A stretch of DNA of 33,404 bases from NCBI RefSeq assembly GCF_003024925.1, contig NZ_PUED01000010.1:1-33404 (forward strand). Direction: 5' to 3'. A program made the translations under genes and the position numbers. Below, piece after piece: positions 1-9,381 of this stretch. The notes below the pieces were generated by a model that saw only the letters and a list, made by a program, of their open reading frames with translations, ran no database searches and was not told the DNA's origin. How positions within the stretch are numbered: the first letter of the stretch is position 1; the number at the start of each line of letters is the position of its first letter. This stretch comes from Paramuribaculum intestinale (GTDB lineage: Bacteria; Bacteroidota; Bacteroidia; Bacteroidales; Muribaculaceae).

Positions 1-123
1 TCTTCAGACAGCCGACGACCCCCGACGCTCCTCCGCTCCCCTCTGACAAGGATGCACAGCCCCCGGGCTACGGCATCCACGCGCACCGCGCGTGCTGAAA
101 GGAAATAAAAAATAAAAACATAA
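1..123 (+). other. Region upstream of recJ; possible tail of a preceding gene
   Basis: No complete gene lies here. The frame starting at base 3 is open to a TGA at 96-98 and has mostly G or C in third codon positions, as real genes in this window do. It would encode a proline-rich tail ending in HAHRAC. The frames starting at bases 1 and 2 are also open for a while (stops at 106-108 and 44-46), so the assignment is uncertain. The last 20 bases before recJ are A-rich. No TAnnTTTG promoter box was seen, so recJ may be cotranscribed with a gene beyond the window edge. Confidence 0.3.
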
Positions 124-1851
124 ATGACAAGCAAATGGAACTATTCAACCCTTTCGTCAGAAGAGCAGAGCTACGAGTCACGACTCTCTAAGCGCTACGC
201 AGCTTGTCCGCCGATAAGCCGTCTGCTTGTGCAGCGCGGCATCACGTCGGTCGAGGAAGCGGAACATTTCTTCCATCCATCGCTCAAGGATCTTCACGAT
301 CCGTTCCTTATGCCGGACATGGACAAAGCCGTGGCCCGGCTCAACAAGGCCATGGGGGCGAAAGAGAGGATAATGGTCTACGGCGACTACGACGTGGACG
401 GCACCACCGCCGTGGCGCTCGTCTACCGCTATCTGCGCAACTTCTATTCCAACGTTGAATACTACATCCCGACACGCTACGACGAAGGCTACGGGATTTC
501 GAAGCGTAGCATCGACTACGCAGCCTCGCAGGGCGTAAGCCTTGTGATAATACTTGACTGCGGCATCAAGGCCATAGACGAGATCGACTATGCCCGCAGT
601 CTCGGCATCGACTTCATAATCTGCGACCACCACGTGCCCGACGACCGTCTGCCCGACGCCGTGGCCATACTCAATCCCAAGCTCGAAGGGAGCACATATC
701 CGTGCTCACACCTGTCGGGATGCGGAGTGGGCTACAAGTTCATGCAGGCCTTCGCGATTTCCAACGGCATCCCCGGAGCCGAACTCGAAGGGATGCTCGA
801 CCTGGTGGCTGTCAGCATTGCCGCCGACATCGTGCCGATGGTCGACGAAAACCGTATCATGGCCTATCACGGCCTGCGCCGTCTCAACTCCAATCCCAAC
901 CTCGGACTCAGAGCGATAATACGCATCTGCGGTCTGAGCGGGCGTGAGATCACCATCTCCGACGTGATCTTCAAGATCGGCCCCCGCATCAACGCCTCCG
1001 GACGCATGCAGAGCGGACGTGAGGCCGTGGATCTGCTTGTGGCCCGCGACTCCGCCGAAGCGCACGAAAAAGGGAAGGAGATCGACCGCTACAATCAGGA
1101 CCGCAAGGAGCTCGACAAACGTATCACCGAAGAGGCCAACGCCATACTCGAGGCCCGCGGCGAGGACTGCTCCGACAAGAAATCGATCGTCATCTACAAC
1201 AAAGACTGGCATCGTGGCATCATAGGCATCGTGGCCTCGCGCCTTACAGAACTCTATTACAAGCCCGCAGTGGTGCTGACCCTCAACAACGGCATGGCCA
1301 CCGGCTCGTCGCGCTCGGTGCAGGGCTTTGACGTCTACAAAGCCGTAGAAGCCACCCGCGACATACTCGAGAACTTCGGAGGCCACACCTATGCTGTCGG
1401 CCTGTCGCTGAAAGAGGAGAACATACCGGAATTCACACGCCGGTTTGAGGAATACGTATCGGCCAACATACAGCCCAACCAGCTCACTCCCCTGCTTGAC
1501 ATCGACGCACAGATCACATTCGCGCAGATCACCAGCGAGTTTGTGGCAACACTGCGGCGTTTCAACCCGTTCGGGCCGGGCAACCAGAAACCGGTGTTCT
1601 GCGCCCGCTCTGTGATGGATTTCGGCACGAGCAAGCTTGTTGGCAAAAACCTCGAGCACATAAAACTCGAACTTGTCGACGACACCTCGGGCAAGGTGTT
1701 CAACTGTATCGCCTTCAACATGGCGCAACACTTCGACTACATCCACTCGCGGCGTCCGTTTGACATAGCCTTCACCATCGAGGACAACAAGCATCAGGCA
1801 GCCGCCGGAGCCATACAGCTACTGATCAAGGAAATCCGCATTCCCGAATGA
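124..1851 (+). CDS. recJ: Single-stranded-DNA-specific exonuclease RecJ
   Basis: RecJ degrades single-stranded DNA 5' to 3' in recombination, mismatch repair and fork repair. The 575-residue product has the DHH-family signatures in order: motif I DYDVDG (about residues 88-93), LDCG (144-147), the DHH motif in CDHH (167-170), and the DHHA1-type GGHTYAVGL motif in the C-terminal half, followed by an OB-fold-like nucleic-acid-binding region. The length is normal for RecJ (about 570 residues). The ATG follows an A-rich stretch typical of Bacteroidetes translation starts. The stop overlaps the recQ start in an ATGA junction, so the two are almost certainly cotranscribed and coupled. RecQ unwinding supplies RecJ with single strands in the RecF-type pathway, so the pairing makes functional sense. 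Confidence 0.96.
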   Translation: MTSKWNYSTLSSEEQSYESRLSKRYAACPPISRLLVQRGITSVEEAEHFFHPSLKDLHDPFLMPDMDKAVARLNKAMGAKERIMVYGDYDVDGTTAVALVYRYLRNFYSNVEYYIPTRYDEGYGISKRSIDYAASQGVSLVIILDCGIKAIDEIDYARSLGIDFIICDHHVPDDRLPDAVAILNPKLEGSTYPCSHLSGCGVGYKFMQAFAISNGIPGAELEGMLDLVAVSIAADIVPMVDENRIMAYHGLRRLNSNPNLGLRAIIRICGLSGREITISDVIFKIGPRINASGRMQSGREAVDLLVARDSAEAHEKGKEIDRYNQDRKELDKRITEEANAILEARGEDCSDKKSIVIYNKDWHRGIIGIVASRLTELYYKPAVVLTLNNGMATGSSRSVQGFDVYKAVEATRDILENFGGHTYAVGLSLKEENIPEFTRRFEEYVSANIQPNQLTPLLDIDAQITFAQITSEFVATLRRFNPFGPGNQKPVFCARSVMDFGTSKLVGKNLEHIKLELVDDTSGKVFNCIAFNMAQHFDYIHSRRPFDIAFTIEDNKHQAAAGAIQLLIKEIRIPE

Positions 1852-3770
1852 TGTCACGGCCTAATCAGCCGACACCCGAAGAGATCCTCCGGAAGTACTG
1901 GGGCTACGACTCGTTCAGACCGCTTCAAGGAGAGATCATCGCATCGGTGCTGTCGGGACACGACACGCTCGGACTTCTCCCCACCGGAGGAGGCAAATCG
2001 CTGACGTTTCAGGTGCCGGGAATGATACTACCGGGACTGACGGTCGTGGTCACCCCGCTGATTTCGCTCATGACCGACCAGGTCGACAATCTGGCGCGGC
2101 GCGGCATACGCGCCGTGTGCCTGCACTCCGGACTGACACGCGCCGAGCACAAACTCGGGGTGGACCGCTGCAACGCCGGACATGCGAAATTCCTATACAT
2201 CTCGCCCGAAAAGCTGCAGAGCGATACGTTTCTCGACACGCTGCGCCACATCGACGTCAGCCTGATCGTCGTCGACGAAGCTCACTGCATATCGCAATGG
2301 GGATATGACTTCCGTCCCTCCTACCTCAACATCGCCCGGCTGCGGACACTGTTTCCCGACGTTCCGCTTCTGGCGCTGACAGCCTCGGCCACTCCCGAAG
2401 TGCGCGCCGACATCATGGAGCGCCTCGGCTTCGAAGGCCGGAGGGTGTTCGCCGCAAGCTTTGCCCGCTCCAACATATCCTACATAGTCAGGGCGGCCGA
2501 TCACAAGGACGGACTGCTTCTGAAAGCGCTGCGTGGAACCTCTGGCTCGGCCATAGTCTACGTCAGATCACGACGACGCACGCGCGAGATAGCCGACATG
2601 CTTCAGGCCGAAGGCATATCGGCGGCACATTATCACGCCGGACTGGAGATCGAAGAGAAAAACGAGAGACAGAAACAATGGAAGGAGGGGCATATACGTG
2701 TCATGGTGGCCACCAACGCCTTCGGCATGGGGATCGACAAGCCCGACGTGCGCTTCGTGGCCCACTACGATCTGCCGCCATCGCTCGAAGAATACTATCA
2801 GGAGGCAGGCAGAGCCGGACGCGACGGCAAGCCGTCGTATGCTCTCACGATAGCCTCGCGCCACGACCGCGCCACACTCATGCGCAGACTCGCCGACGCC
2901 TTTCCGCCACGCGACTTCATCAAGGAGATCTATTCACAGGTGTGTGTGTCGCTCGGTATCGCCATCGGCGACGGCTACAATGCCGTCTACGAATTTGATC
3001 TCGACGACTTCTGCCGCAGGTTCGGCCGACAACCCCGCATGACTCGCAGCGCCATAGAACTGCTGGCCCGCTCCGGCTACTGGCAGTATGTCGACGACGT
3101 CGCCTCCCGGTCGAGAATCATGCTCACCATGCGACGCGACGAGCTCTACGGACTGCGCCTCGAAAAGACCGATGAGGATGTGCTGCAACAGCTGCTGCGA
3201 ACCTATACAGGCCTGTTTGCCGACTATGTTGCCATCAACGAAAACCAGATAGCCGGACGACTGGGGCTGACAGCCGACGAGATCTACCAGTCGCTTCTAT
3301 CACTGGGGCGACACCATGTGGCAAGCTATGTGCCCGCATCAAACAAGCCCTACATCTACTTCCTGACATCACGCGACGAGCAGCGCTACGTGCAGATACC
3401 CGTCAGCGTCTACGAGCAGCGCAGGGAGGTCATGAAGCGACGTCTCGACGCCATGGCCGACTTCGTGTTCAATGCAGGTTCATGCCGTGTGGTCCGCATG
3501 CTCCAGTACTTCGGCGAGAAGGATGCCTGCCGATGCGGCAACTGCGACGTGTGCCGTGAGTCAAGGCAGTCTACGCCTGGGCAGACTGCCGACTCCTGCA
3601 CGATGGAACAGACCATCGTTTACATCGCGTCACAGCCCGGCGGACACACGCTCGACCACATTGCGCTGCAGCTCCAGCGACCCGTCAAGGAGTTGATACC
3701 TGTCGTGCGCAGGATGCTCGACGAAGGAGTGCTGAGGCTCGAAGGCCTCAATATCATAAGTAACTCATAG
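1848..3770 (+). CDS. recQ: ATP-dependent DNA helicase RecQ, short form
   Basis: A superfamily 2 helicase that unwinds DNA 3' to 5'. The 640-residue protein shows Walker A TGGGKS (about 46-51), the DEAH box in VVDEAHCISQWGYDFRPSY, which includes the aromatic-rich loop, and motifs V/VI in ATNAFGMGIDKPDV and QEAGRAGRDG. A zinc-binding cysteine set (one Cys, then CRCGNCDVC) lies near residues 545-570, as in E. coli RecQ. After the zinc site there is only a short winged-helix-like tail of about 60 residues, and I see no HRDC domain. The ATG at 1848 overlaps the recJ stop. A second in-frame ATG at 1851 is equally possible and would remove one residue. Bacteroidales often carry more than one RecQ paralogue (from memory), and this looks like the shorter kind. 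Confidence 0.95.
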   Translation: MMSRPNQPTPEEILRKYWGYDSFRPLQGEIIASVLSGHDTLGLLPTGGGKSLTFQVPGMILPGLTVVVTPLISLMTDQVDNLARRGIRAVCLHSGLTRAEHKLGVDRCNAGHAKFLYISPEKLQSDTFLDTLRHIDVSLIVVDEAHCISQWGYDFRPSYLNIARLRTLFPDVPLLALTASATPEVRADIMERLGFEGRRVFAASFARSNISYIVRAADHKDGLLLKALRGTSGSAIVYVRSRRRTREIADMLQAEGISAAHYHAGLEIEEKNERQKQWKEGHIRVMVATNAFGMGIDKPDVRFVAHYDLPPSLEEYYQEAGRAGRDGKPSYALTIASRHDRATLMRRLADAFPPRDFIKEIYSQVCVSLGIAIGDGYNAVYEFDLDDFCRRFGRQPRMTRSAIELLARSGYWQYVDDVASRSRIMLTMRRDELYGLRLEKTDEDVLQQLLRTYTGLFADYVAINENQIAGRLGLTADEIYQSLLSLGRHHVASYVPASNKPYIYFLTSRDEQRYVQIPVSVYEQRREVMKRRLDAMADFVFNAGSCRVVRMLQYFGEKDACRCGNCDVCRESRQSTPGQTADSCTMEQTIVYIASQPGGHTLDHIALQLQRPVKELIPVVRRMLDEGVLRLEGLNIISNS

Positions 3771-3834
3771 AGCCTGCAGTCACGACGACTGACCATGCCC
3801 CCGCTCACCCGAACAACGACGTGTCAAAATAACA

Positions 3835-3864
3835 TCCCCTCACGGCCTCACGGTCGCAAGGGGA
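3835..3864. terminator. Candidate terminator between convergent recQ and ROK kinase genes
   Basis: Outer arms TCCCCT (3835-3840) and AGGGGA (3859-3864) enclose a second stem, CGGCC/GGTCG with one G-U pair, around a TCAC loop. On the + strand no U-run follows. On the - strand a T-rich stretch (TGTTATTTTG) follows, so it fits better as the end of the ROK kinase transcript, whose stop is about 65 bases away. Confidence 0.4.
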
Positions 3865-3928
3865 CATGCCATTTAACTAAACTTATGATTCTTTGCAAAA
3901 GTAGTCTGTTTCAAGAGCCGCTACCCGT

Positions 3929-4954
3929 TCAGGGCTGCGGCGCGGCCGGCGTGGCGGATGCCGGCGGAGGGGTGATGGCCACGCCGATAGGTTTGGCTTC
4001 CCAACCGAGAGCGCTTGCGCCCAGTATCGCGGCATCGGCTTCGCGAAGCTCCGACTGGAGCACCTTCACCTTGCCCTTGTAGATGCTGAGCATATTGCGC
4101 TCCATAGCCTCGCGGAGAGGCTTGAGGAGCAGCTCGCCACTCTTGGCGAGTCCGCCGAACAGCACGAATGCCTCGGGCGACGAGAATGCCGTGAAGTCAG
4201 CGAGTGCCTCGCCGAGTATTGTGCCGGTATAGACGAAGATCTCCTTCGCTATCTTGTCACCGGCCATTGCGGCGTCGTAGACATCCTTCGACGTGATGGC
4301 GTCGACGGGTATGTCACGGAGCGTCGAGGGCTCGGTGCGGATTTCGAGAAATTCGCGTGCGGTGCGCGCCACTCCGGTGGCCGAGCAATATGTCTCGAGA
4401 CAACCGGCGCGTCCGCATCCACAGAGGCGTCCGTTGTTGCGCTTCACGATCACGTGGCCAAGCTCTCCGGCAAAGCCGTCGTGGCCATAGACGAGCTGAC
4501 CGTTGATCACGATACCGCTGCCGACACCGGTGCCGAGCGTGATCATTATGAAGTCCTTTATGCCACGTGCGACACCGTAGGTCATCTCACCTATAGCAGC
4601 CGCGTTGGCGTCGTTGGTGATCGCCACGGGGATACCGAACTTCTCCGAAAGCAACTGCGCGAAAGGCACCGGGGTGGGCCATGGAAGGTTGACGCCGTCC
4701 TCTATCATGCCGGTGAAATAGTTGGCATTGGGAGCGCCCACGCCTATGCCGAAGATCTTGCCTTCGGCGTCGATCGCGCGAACAAGCCTCATGGTTTCCG
4801 TATATAGCTCGTCGATATAATCGTTTATATTCGAATGTTTTTTCGTTTTGATCGAGTCGCTCGTCAAAACCACGCCGCGAGCATCGACAATGCCGAACAC
4901 CGTATTGGTGCCACCCATGTCGATACCGATCACATAAGGCTTGCTGTTTACCAT
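3929..4954 (-). CDS. ROK-family sugar kinase (glucokinase-like)
   Basis: ROK kinases phosphorylate hexoses such as glucose or N-acetyl sugars with ATP in the cytoplasm. The N-terminus has the phosphate-binding motif GIDMGGTN (residues 10-17). The middle has the ATP-site LGTGVGSGIV and a glycine-rich GHDGFAGELGHVIV. These are followed by the zinc-binding CGCGRAGCLE cluster diagnostic of ROK proteins. There is no N-terminal helix-turn-helix, so this is a kinase and not a NagC/XylR-type repressor. At 341 residues it is slightly long for the family. The extra length is a C-terminal Pro/Ala-rich tail of about 25 residues (ending APQP) that looks disordered. Sugar specificity cannot be read from sequence. 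It is monocistronic, divergent from the SGNH gene, with its own promoter box at 4996-5003. Confidence 0.9.
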   Translation of the reverse strand: MVNSKPYVIGIDMGGTNTVFGIVDARGVVLTSDSIKTKKHSNINDYIDELYTETMRLVRAIDAEGKIFGIGVGAPNANYFTGMIEDGVNLPWPTPVPFAQLLSEKFGIPVAITNDANAAAIGEMTYGVARGIKDFIMITLGTGVGSGIVINGQLVYGHDGFAGELGHVIVKRNNGRLCGCGRAGCLETYCSATGVARTAREFLEIRTEPSTLRDIPVDAITSKDVYDAAMAGDKIAKEIFVYTGTILGEALADFTAFSSPEAFVLFGGLAKSGELLLKPLREAMERNMLSIYKGKVKVLQSELREADAAILGASALGWEAKPIGVAITPPPASATPAAPQP

Positions 4955-4995
4955 CGTAGTTTGATTTAAGAGAATTACTTTTCTTTACGTCCCTG

Positions 4996-5003
4996 CAAAG
5001 TTA
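4996..5003 (-). promoter_or_regulatory. Bacteroidetes -7 promoter box of the ROK kinase gene
   Basis: The - strand reads TAACTTTG, matching the Bacteroidetes sigma -7 consensus TAnnTTTG exactly. It lies about 42 bases before the ATG at 4954. Upstream, at the -33 distance, there is a TTTTC stretch instead of a clear TTG. Confidence 0.7.
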
Positions 5004-5144
5004 ATGTAAATCCTGAAAACTCCTTATGATTTAATATTTTTTTGCGTTTCAAAACGGCCACACTTTACTTCACGCCGGAGGATGTCGCGAGCCGGAGGGT
5101 GAAGAAAAACGACAAAAGCAACCCGGTTTTCATTACAGAATGTT

Positions 5145-5152
5145 TAATTTTG
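5145..5152 (+). promoter_or_regulatory. -7 promoter box of the SGNH-hydrolase gene
   Basis: TAATTTTG matches TAnnTTTG exactly and sits 46 bases before the ATG at 5198. It also argues against the in-frame upstream ATGs at 5042 and 5156, which would lie before or at the expected transcription start. Confidence 0.65.
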
Positions 5153-5197
5153 CCAATGTCAAACAGACAAAACCTCACAAACCACAACCCGACTGCC

Positions 5198-6727
5198 ATG
5201 GACAAATCATTATCGCGAGTCATGCTGAAGTCATCAATCATTGCGGCGCTCACAGCTGTATGCGCTCCCGTCGGCGCATACACCCATCCGGACTCCACGC
5301 TATGGCACGATCCCTCATGCAAAACACAGATTATCCACGAAGAGAACCACACGCCGGCATTGCTTTACGCTGTACCTTCGACCGTTTTCTTCACCGACTC
5401 CAAGGAGATCAAGACAAGAGCGACCACTGACGATGCGGGACGGCTATACCACGTTGACCGCGACGGCGTATGGCATTTATGCCGACCCGCAAATACAGCG
5501 CCATATCTGACATATCATGCCAAGGCAACGCATGGAGCCAGTGAGGAATATCGCTACTATCCGCCACTGACACATCATGTGTCACATATTGAGATAGGCA
5601 CGGAGTCGGGAGCCACATTCAGATTTGCAGCAGCTGACTCCTCACGTCCGAACATCGTGTTTTGCAGCGATGACACCGAAGCAGGAGTGGAATGGATCAC
5701 CGACATGCAGCGCAATCTTGACCTGCCGACCGCAATCATGACGATATCATGCGTCGGAAAAACCGATACGGCAATCACCGCCCTGACAAAGCAAACCACA
5801 GCCAGGCTATACATCCTCGACTTCACAGACAGCACCGATACCGACCCACGATCATACGCCGCGACAATAACAGGCGTCATCAGTGAAACAGGACAGAACA
5901 GCCCGGCAACGCCGATTCTCGTCGTCAGCGACAGCAAAGTGATTCAGGCCGTATGCGACTCGATCAACCACAGCACATCCGCAACCATCCATTACCTTCC
6001 GACTCCTGACGCCAGACGACGCGCCTCGTCGGTAGAAACGAAAGTGAGGGAGATACTGGGCATGAGGCAGGGCAACGCACCGACGTGCGTCGAAGTCAGC
6101 CAGCGACGCGATATCGGAGCATACGACTGGCATCAACGCCATCATGACATCTGCCATTACATTGACAGCGCACGGCCATCCAATCTGATTATCGGCAATT
6201 CCATCGTGCACTACTGGGGCGGCAAGCCGGGCAATATCCGCGTACATGGCCCGGAGACATGGCGCACGACAATGGAACCTGAAGGATTCGTCAACATGGG
6301 GTGTGGATGGGACAAGATCGAGAATGTGCTGTGGCGAGTGTACCACGGCGAACTTGACGGAACGGATGCCGAAAACATCGTGGTCATGATCGGCACCAAC
6401 AACATCGCGTTCAATACACCCGACGAGATCGCCGAGGGTATCGGACACCTCGTAGAAGCGATCGAAACGCGACAGCCTGACGCTCGCATCATACTCGCCG
6501 GACTACTTCCGCGGCGCAACCTCGAACCTACAGTAGCGACCATCAACAGACTGCTTGAGCAGATCGCTAAAGATAAGGGCGCCCGATATATAAATCCGGG
6601 CATCATGATGCTGCAATCCGACGGCAAAATCAACGAGAGCCTCTTTATCGACGGACTTCACCCCAACGACAAAGGCTATGCCATAATAGCCCCACAGATA
6701 GTCGCCGCCATGAAGCGCAAAAAATGA
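5198..6727 (+). CDS. Exported SGNH/GDSL hydrolase with a degenerate extra domain
   Basis: Probably a carbohydrate or acyl esterase acting in the periplasm or at the surface. The start at 5198 gives 509 residues with a signal peptide (MDKSLSRVML, hydrophobic core, then APVGA). An N-terminal beta-rich part (VWHLCRP to SHIEIG) resembles the GxDLY-type N-domain found before Bacteroidetes SGNH enzymes. Next comes a region with SGNH-like order (NIVFCSDDT, ARLYILDF, TPILVVSD) that lacks the catalytic Ser motif and a DxxH. The C-terminal half is an intact SGNH domain: GNSIVHYWGG (block I), GTNNI (block III) and DGLHPND (block V, catalytic Asp/His). The ATG at 5042 is open in frame but lies upstream of the promoter box. 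Neighbours are a sugar kinase and a GH95 enzyme. Substrate unknown. Confidence 0.82.
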   Translation: MDKSLSRVMLKSSIIAALTAVCAPVGAYTHPDSTLWHDPSCKTQIIHEENHTPALLYAVPSTVFFTDSKEIKTRATTDDAGRLYHVDRDGVWHLCRPANTAPYLTYHAKATHGASEEYRYYPPLTHHVSHIEIGTESGATFRFAAADSSRPNIVFCSDDTEAGVEWITDMQRNLDLPTAIMTISCVGKTDTAITALTKQTTARLYILDFTDSTDTDPRSYAATITGVISETGQNSPATPILVVSDSKVIQAVCDSINHSTSATIHYLPTPDARRRASSVETKVREILGMRQGNAPTCVEVSQRRDIGAYDWHQRHHDICHYIDSARPSNLIIGNSIVHYWGGKPGNIRVHGPETWRTTMEPEGFVNMGCGWDKIENVLWRVYHGELDGTDAENIVVMIGTNNIAFNTPDEIAEGIGHLVEAIETRQPDARIILAGLLPRRNLEPTVATINRLLEQIAKDKGARYINPGIMMLQSDGKINESLFIDGLHPNDKGYAIIAPQIVAAMKRKK

Positions 6728-6798
6728 AACGGAGCCTTCACAATCCCCCAAACATCAAAAAAACACTACAAGACACAGAAACTTACAGTTTCATTCAC

Positions 6799-6806
6799 TA
6801 ATTTTG
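6799..6806 (+). promoter_or_regulatory. -7 promoter box of the GH95 gene
   Basis: TAATTTTG, an exact match to TAnnTTTG, 29 bases before the ATG at 6836. The GH95 gene can therefore be transcribed independently of the SGNH gene, which ends 71 bases upstream of the box. Confidence 0.65.
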
Positions 6807-6835
6807 TAGAATCACTCACACCGGGGCACCGCTCC

Positions 6836-9337
6836 ATGAAAAAACATATCCACAGCATGAAATTCAAGACAATCATCGCATCGTTAGCGCTGATCCCTGC
6901 GGCTGCCATAGCCGGATGCGAAGGAGAAAAGGCCACAATACCCTCACCCGACGAGTACATCGCCGGCAACTCCATCTGGTTTGACACTCCCACATCTTCG
7001 CAAATGAGCGAACCATGGAAGATACACGATTTCTCAGGCTCTCCCGTCAACCCCGACAGAGAATGGGAGTCGCGCTCGCTTCCTATCGGCAACGGCTCGC
7101 TTGGCGGATCGATACTCGGATCCGTCGGGAGGGAGCGTGTGGTAATCAACGAAAAGACGCTATGGACGGGAGGCCCCGGCACAGGGACCGAGCAATACTG
7201 GGCCATGAACCGCAAGGTGAATCCGGCCACGCTCGACTCCATACGCCAGTTGCTTGCAAAAGGCGACAAAGCAACGGCCGGACGCATGGTGTCGGCCGAA
7301 TTCCGCGGCACGGTAGACTATGACCGCCATCGCTTCGGCACCTATACCGAAATGGGCGAACTGCTTGTGAACACCTCGATCGACGAGTCGGCGGTGAGCG
7401 ATTACCGCCGTGTGCTCAACATCGACAAATCGGTGGCTCTGGTCAGCTTCACCGCCGACAGTGTGAAATATGCGCGCCGCTATTTCTGCTCCTATCCCGA
7501 CAGCGTGATGGTGTGGCGATTCCAGTCGGAAGGCGGCTTGCAGAATCTTGAGCTCGCTTTCGTCACCCCACAGACGATTGACAAAGTGACAGCCGTCGAC
7601 GGCAACAGCCTCCTCTATCAGGGTCACATAGACAACAACGGCATGCAGTGGGCCATGCGTGTCGAAGCCCGCGTGAACGGAGGCGGCACTGTCAAAACCG
7701 ACGCCGACACACGCACCCTCTCTGTCAGCGGCACCGACGACGTGGTATTCCTCATAGCCGGCGACACCGACTACCGAATGAACTTCGATCCTGACCCCGC
7801 TGATCCAAAAGCTTTTGTCGGAGGCGATCCGGCAGTCATCGTCAACAAGATCATCGACACTGCCTCGCGCAAGAGCTACGACAAGCTCTACGCCGACCAT
7901 CTCGCCGACTACCGCAGCCTATACGACAGAGTGAAGCTCGCCATCAACCCCGGAGAGCAACGCCCCGCCCCGCTGCCCACCGACCGCCGTCTGGCCGCCT
8001 ACCGCGACTGCGCTGCCGACCACGGTCTGGAAGAAACCTATTTCAACTTCGGACGATATCTGCTCATATCATCGTCGCGTCCCGGCAGTATGCCGGCCAA
8101 CCTGCAGGGAATCTGGCACAACAATCTCGACGGACCGTGGCGCGTGGATTACCACAACAACATCAACGTGCAGATGAACTACTGGCCTGCAACATCGACC
8201 AACCTGCTCGAATGCTTCGTGCCATATATAGACTATATCCGCGGCCTTGTCAAACCGGGTGAAAACACAGCCCGCGACTACTGGAACGCCCGCGGATGGA
8301 CAGCCGGCATATCCACAAACATATTCGGGTTCACCGCTCCGCTCAACTCGGGCGACATGACATGGAACTACAACCCGAGCGCCGGTCCCTGGCTCGCGTC
8401 GCAGATATGGGAATACTACGATTATACCCGCGACACCGACTGGCTCCGCGAAACAGGCTATCCGATCATAAAGTCGAGCGCCGACTTCGCTTCCGACCTG
8501 CTCTATAAGAACGGAGACACCTACACGGCCGCCCCGAGCTATTCGCCTGAACATGGGCAGTGCGATCTCGGAGCCACCTACGCCAACGCCGTCACCCGTG
8601 AGATATTGCTTGACGCGATAGAGGCCGCCCGGATACTCGATACCGACCAGGAGTCAGTCAAAGAATGGCAGAGCCTTCTCGACAGCATCGCCCCCTACCG
8701 CATAGGCAGCCACGGACAGCTTCAGGAGTGGAGCGACGACATCGATGATCCCAACGACCTTCACCGCCACACCAACCATCTGTTTGGACTGCATCCCGGA
8801 CGCTCGATCAATGCCATGACCGATACCCTACTGGCTAACGCTGCCCGTCAGACGCTCCGCGAACGCGGCGATGCCGCCACCGGCTGGAGCATGGGCTGGA
8901 AACTCAACCACTGGGCACGCCTCTTCGACGGCGACCACGCCTATACGCTCTTCAAAAACCTGCTGCGCCAGGGCACAGCCGACAATCTCTGGGACGTCCA
9001 CCCGCCATTCCAGATCGACGGCAACTTCGGCGGCACGGCCGGCATAGCCGAACTGTTCATGCAGAGCCACACGGGCACGATCAACCTTCTGCCGGCTCTT
9101 CCGTCGGACTGGGCCGACAGCCAGATCGAAGGCCTGCTTGCTCGCGGAAATTTCGAAGTATCGGTATATGCCCGCGGCGGCAATCTCGACCATGCGCTTA
9201 TCAAGTCAGTCAAAGGAGGTCCGTGCAAGATCGCCTACCGCGGACTTGAGACATCGGTCGACACCAAGCCCGGCGACATCGTCAAGATCACAGCCGACGA
9301 AAACGCGGGAACACTCACCGCAACCATCGGCCACTGA
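6836..9337 (+). CDS. GH95 glycoside hydrolase, predicted alpha-L-fucosidase lipoprotein
   Basis: GH95 enzymes are mainly inverting alpha-1,2-L-fucosidases acting on host glycans and plant polysaccharides; some members act on alpha-L-galactosides. The 833-residue protein starts with a lipoprotein signal ending AIAG-Cys28, with acidic residues after the Cys, so it is probably an outer-membrane lipoprotein. The N-terminal domain has the family hallmark LPIGNGSLGGSILG followed by INEKTLWTGGP. The catalytic region shows NNINVQMNYW (N442 and N444, matching the Asn pair that activates water in GH95), SPEHG (E572, likely acid) and IDGNFGG (D728). Length is normal for a single-domain GH95. In-frame Met8 is an alternative start. 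No susC/susD pair is in the window, so it is not in a classic polysaccharide utilisation locus here. Confidence 0.93.
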   Translation: MKKHIHSMKFKTIIASLALIPAAAIAGCEGEKATIPSPDEYIAGNSIWFDTPTSSQMSEPWKIHDFSGSPVNPDREWESRSLPIGNGSLGGSILGSVGRERVVINEKTLWTGGPGTGTEQYWAMNRKVNPATLDSIRQLLAKGDKATAGRMVSAEFRGTVDYDRHRFGTYTEMGELLVNTSIDESAVSDYRRVLNIDKSVALVSFTADSVKYARRYFCSYPDSVMVWRFQSEGGLQNLELAFVTPQTIDKVTAVDGNSLLYQGHIDNNGMQWAMRVEARVNGGGTVKTDADTRTLSVSGTDDVVFLIAGDTDYRMNFDPDPADPKAFVGGDPAVIVNKIIDTASRKSYDKLYADHLADYRSLYDRVKLAINPGEQRPAPLPTDRRLAAYRDCAADHGLEETYFNFGRYLLISSSRPGSMPANLQGIWHNNLDGPWRVDYHNNINVQMNYWPATSTNLLECFVPYIDYIRGLVKPGENTARDYWNARGWTAGISTNIFGFTAPLNSGDMTWNYNPSAGPWLASQIWEYYDYTRDTDWLRETGYPIIKSSADFASDLLYKNGDTYTAAPSYSPEHGQCDLGATYANAVTREILLDAIEAARILDTDQESVKEWQSLLDSIAPYRIGSHGQLQEWSDDIDDPNDLHRHTNHLFGLHPGRSINAMTDTLLANAARQTLRERGDAATGWSMGWKLNHWARLFDGDHAYTLFKNLLRQGTADNLWDVHPPFQIDGNFGGTAGIAELFMQSHTGTINLLPALPSDWADSQIEGLLARGNFEVSVYARGGNLDHALIKSVKGGPCKIAYRGLETSVDTKPGDIVKITADENAGTLTATIGH

Positions 9338-9381
9338 CACCGGCGACTGACCGGCACTTACACAGACAACTACAGCCCCTA

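Noticed and set aside
706-1794. Long open frame on the - strand inside recJ
   Set aside because: It mirrors the recJ codons, has no family features, and recJ is unmistakable on the other strand. High-GC genes here generate many such shadows.
3929-4954. ROK protein as a transcriptional repressor
   Set aside because: It begins directly with the ATP-binding GIDMGGTN motif and has no N-terminal DNA-binding domain.
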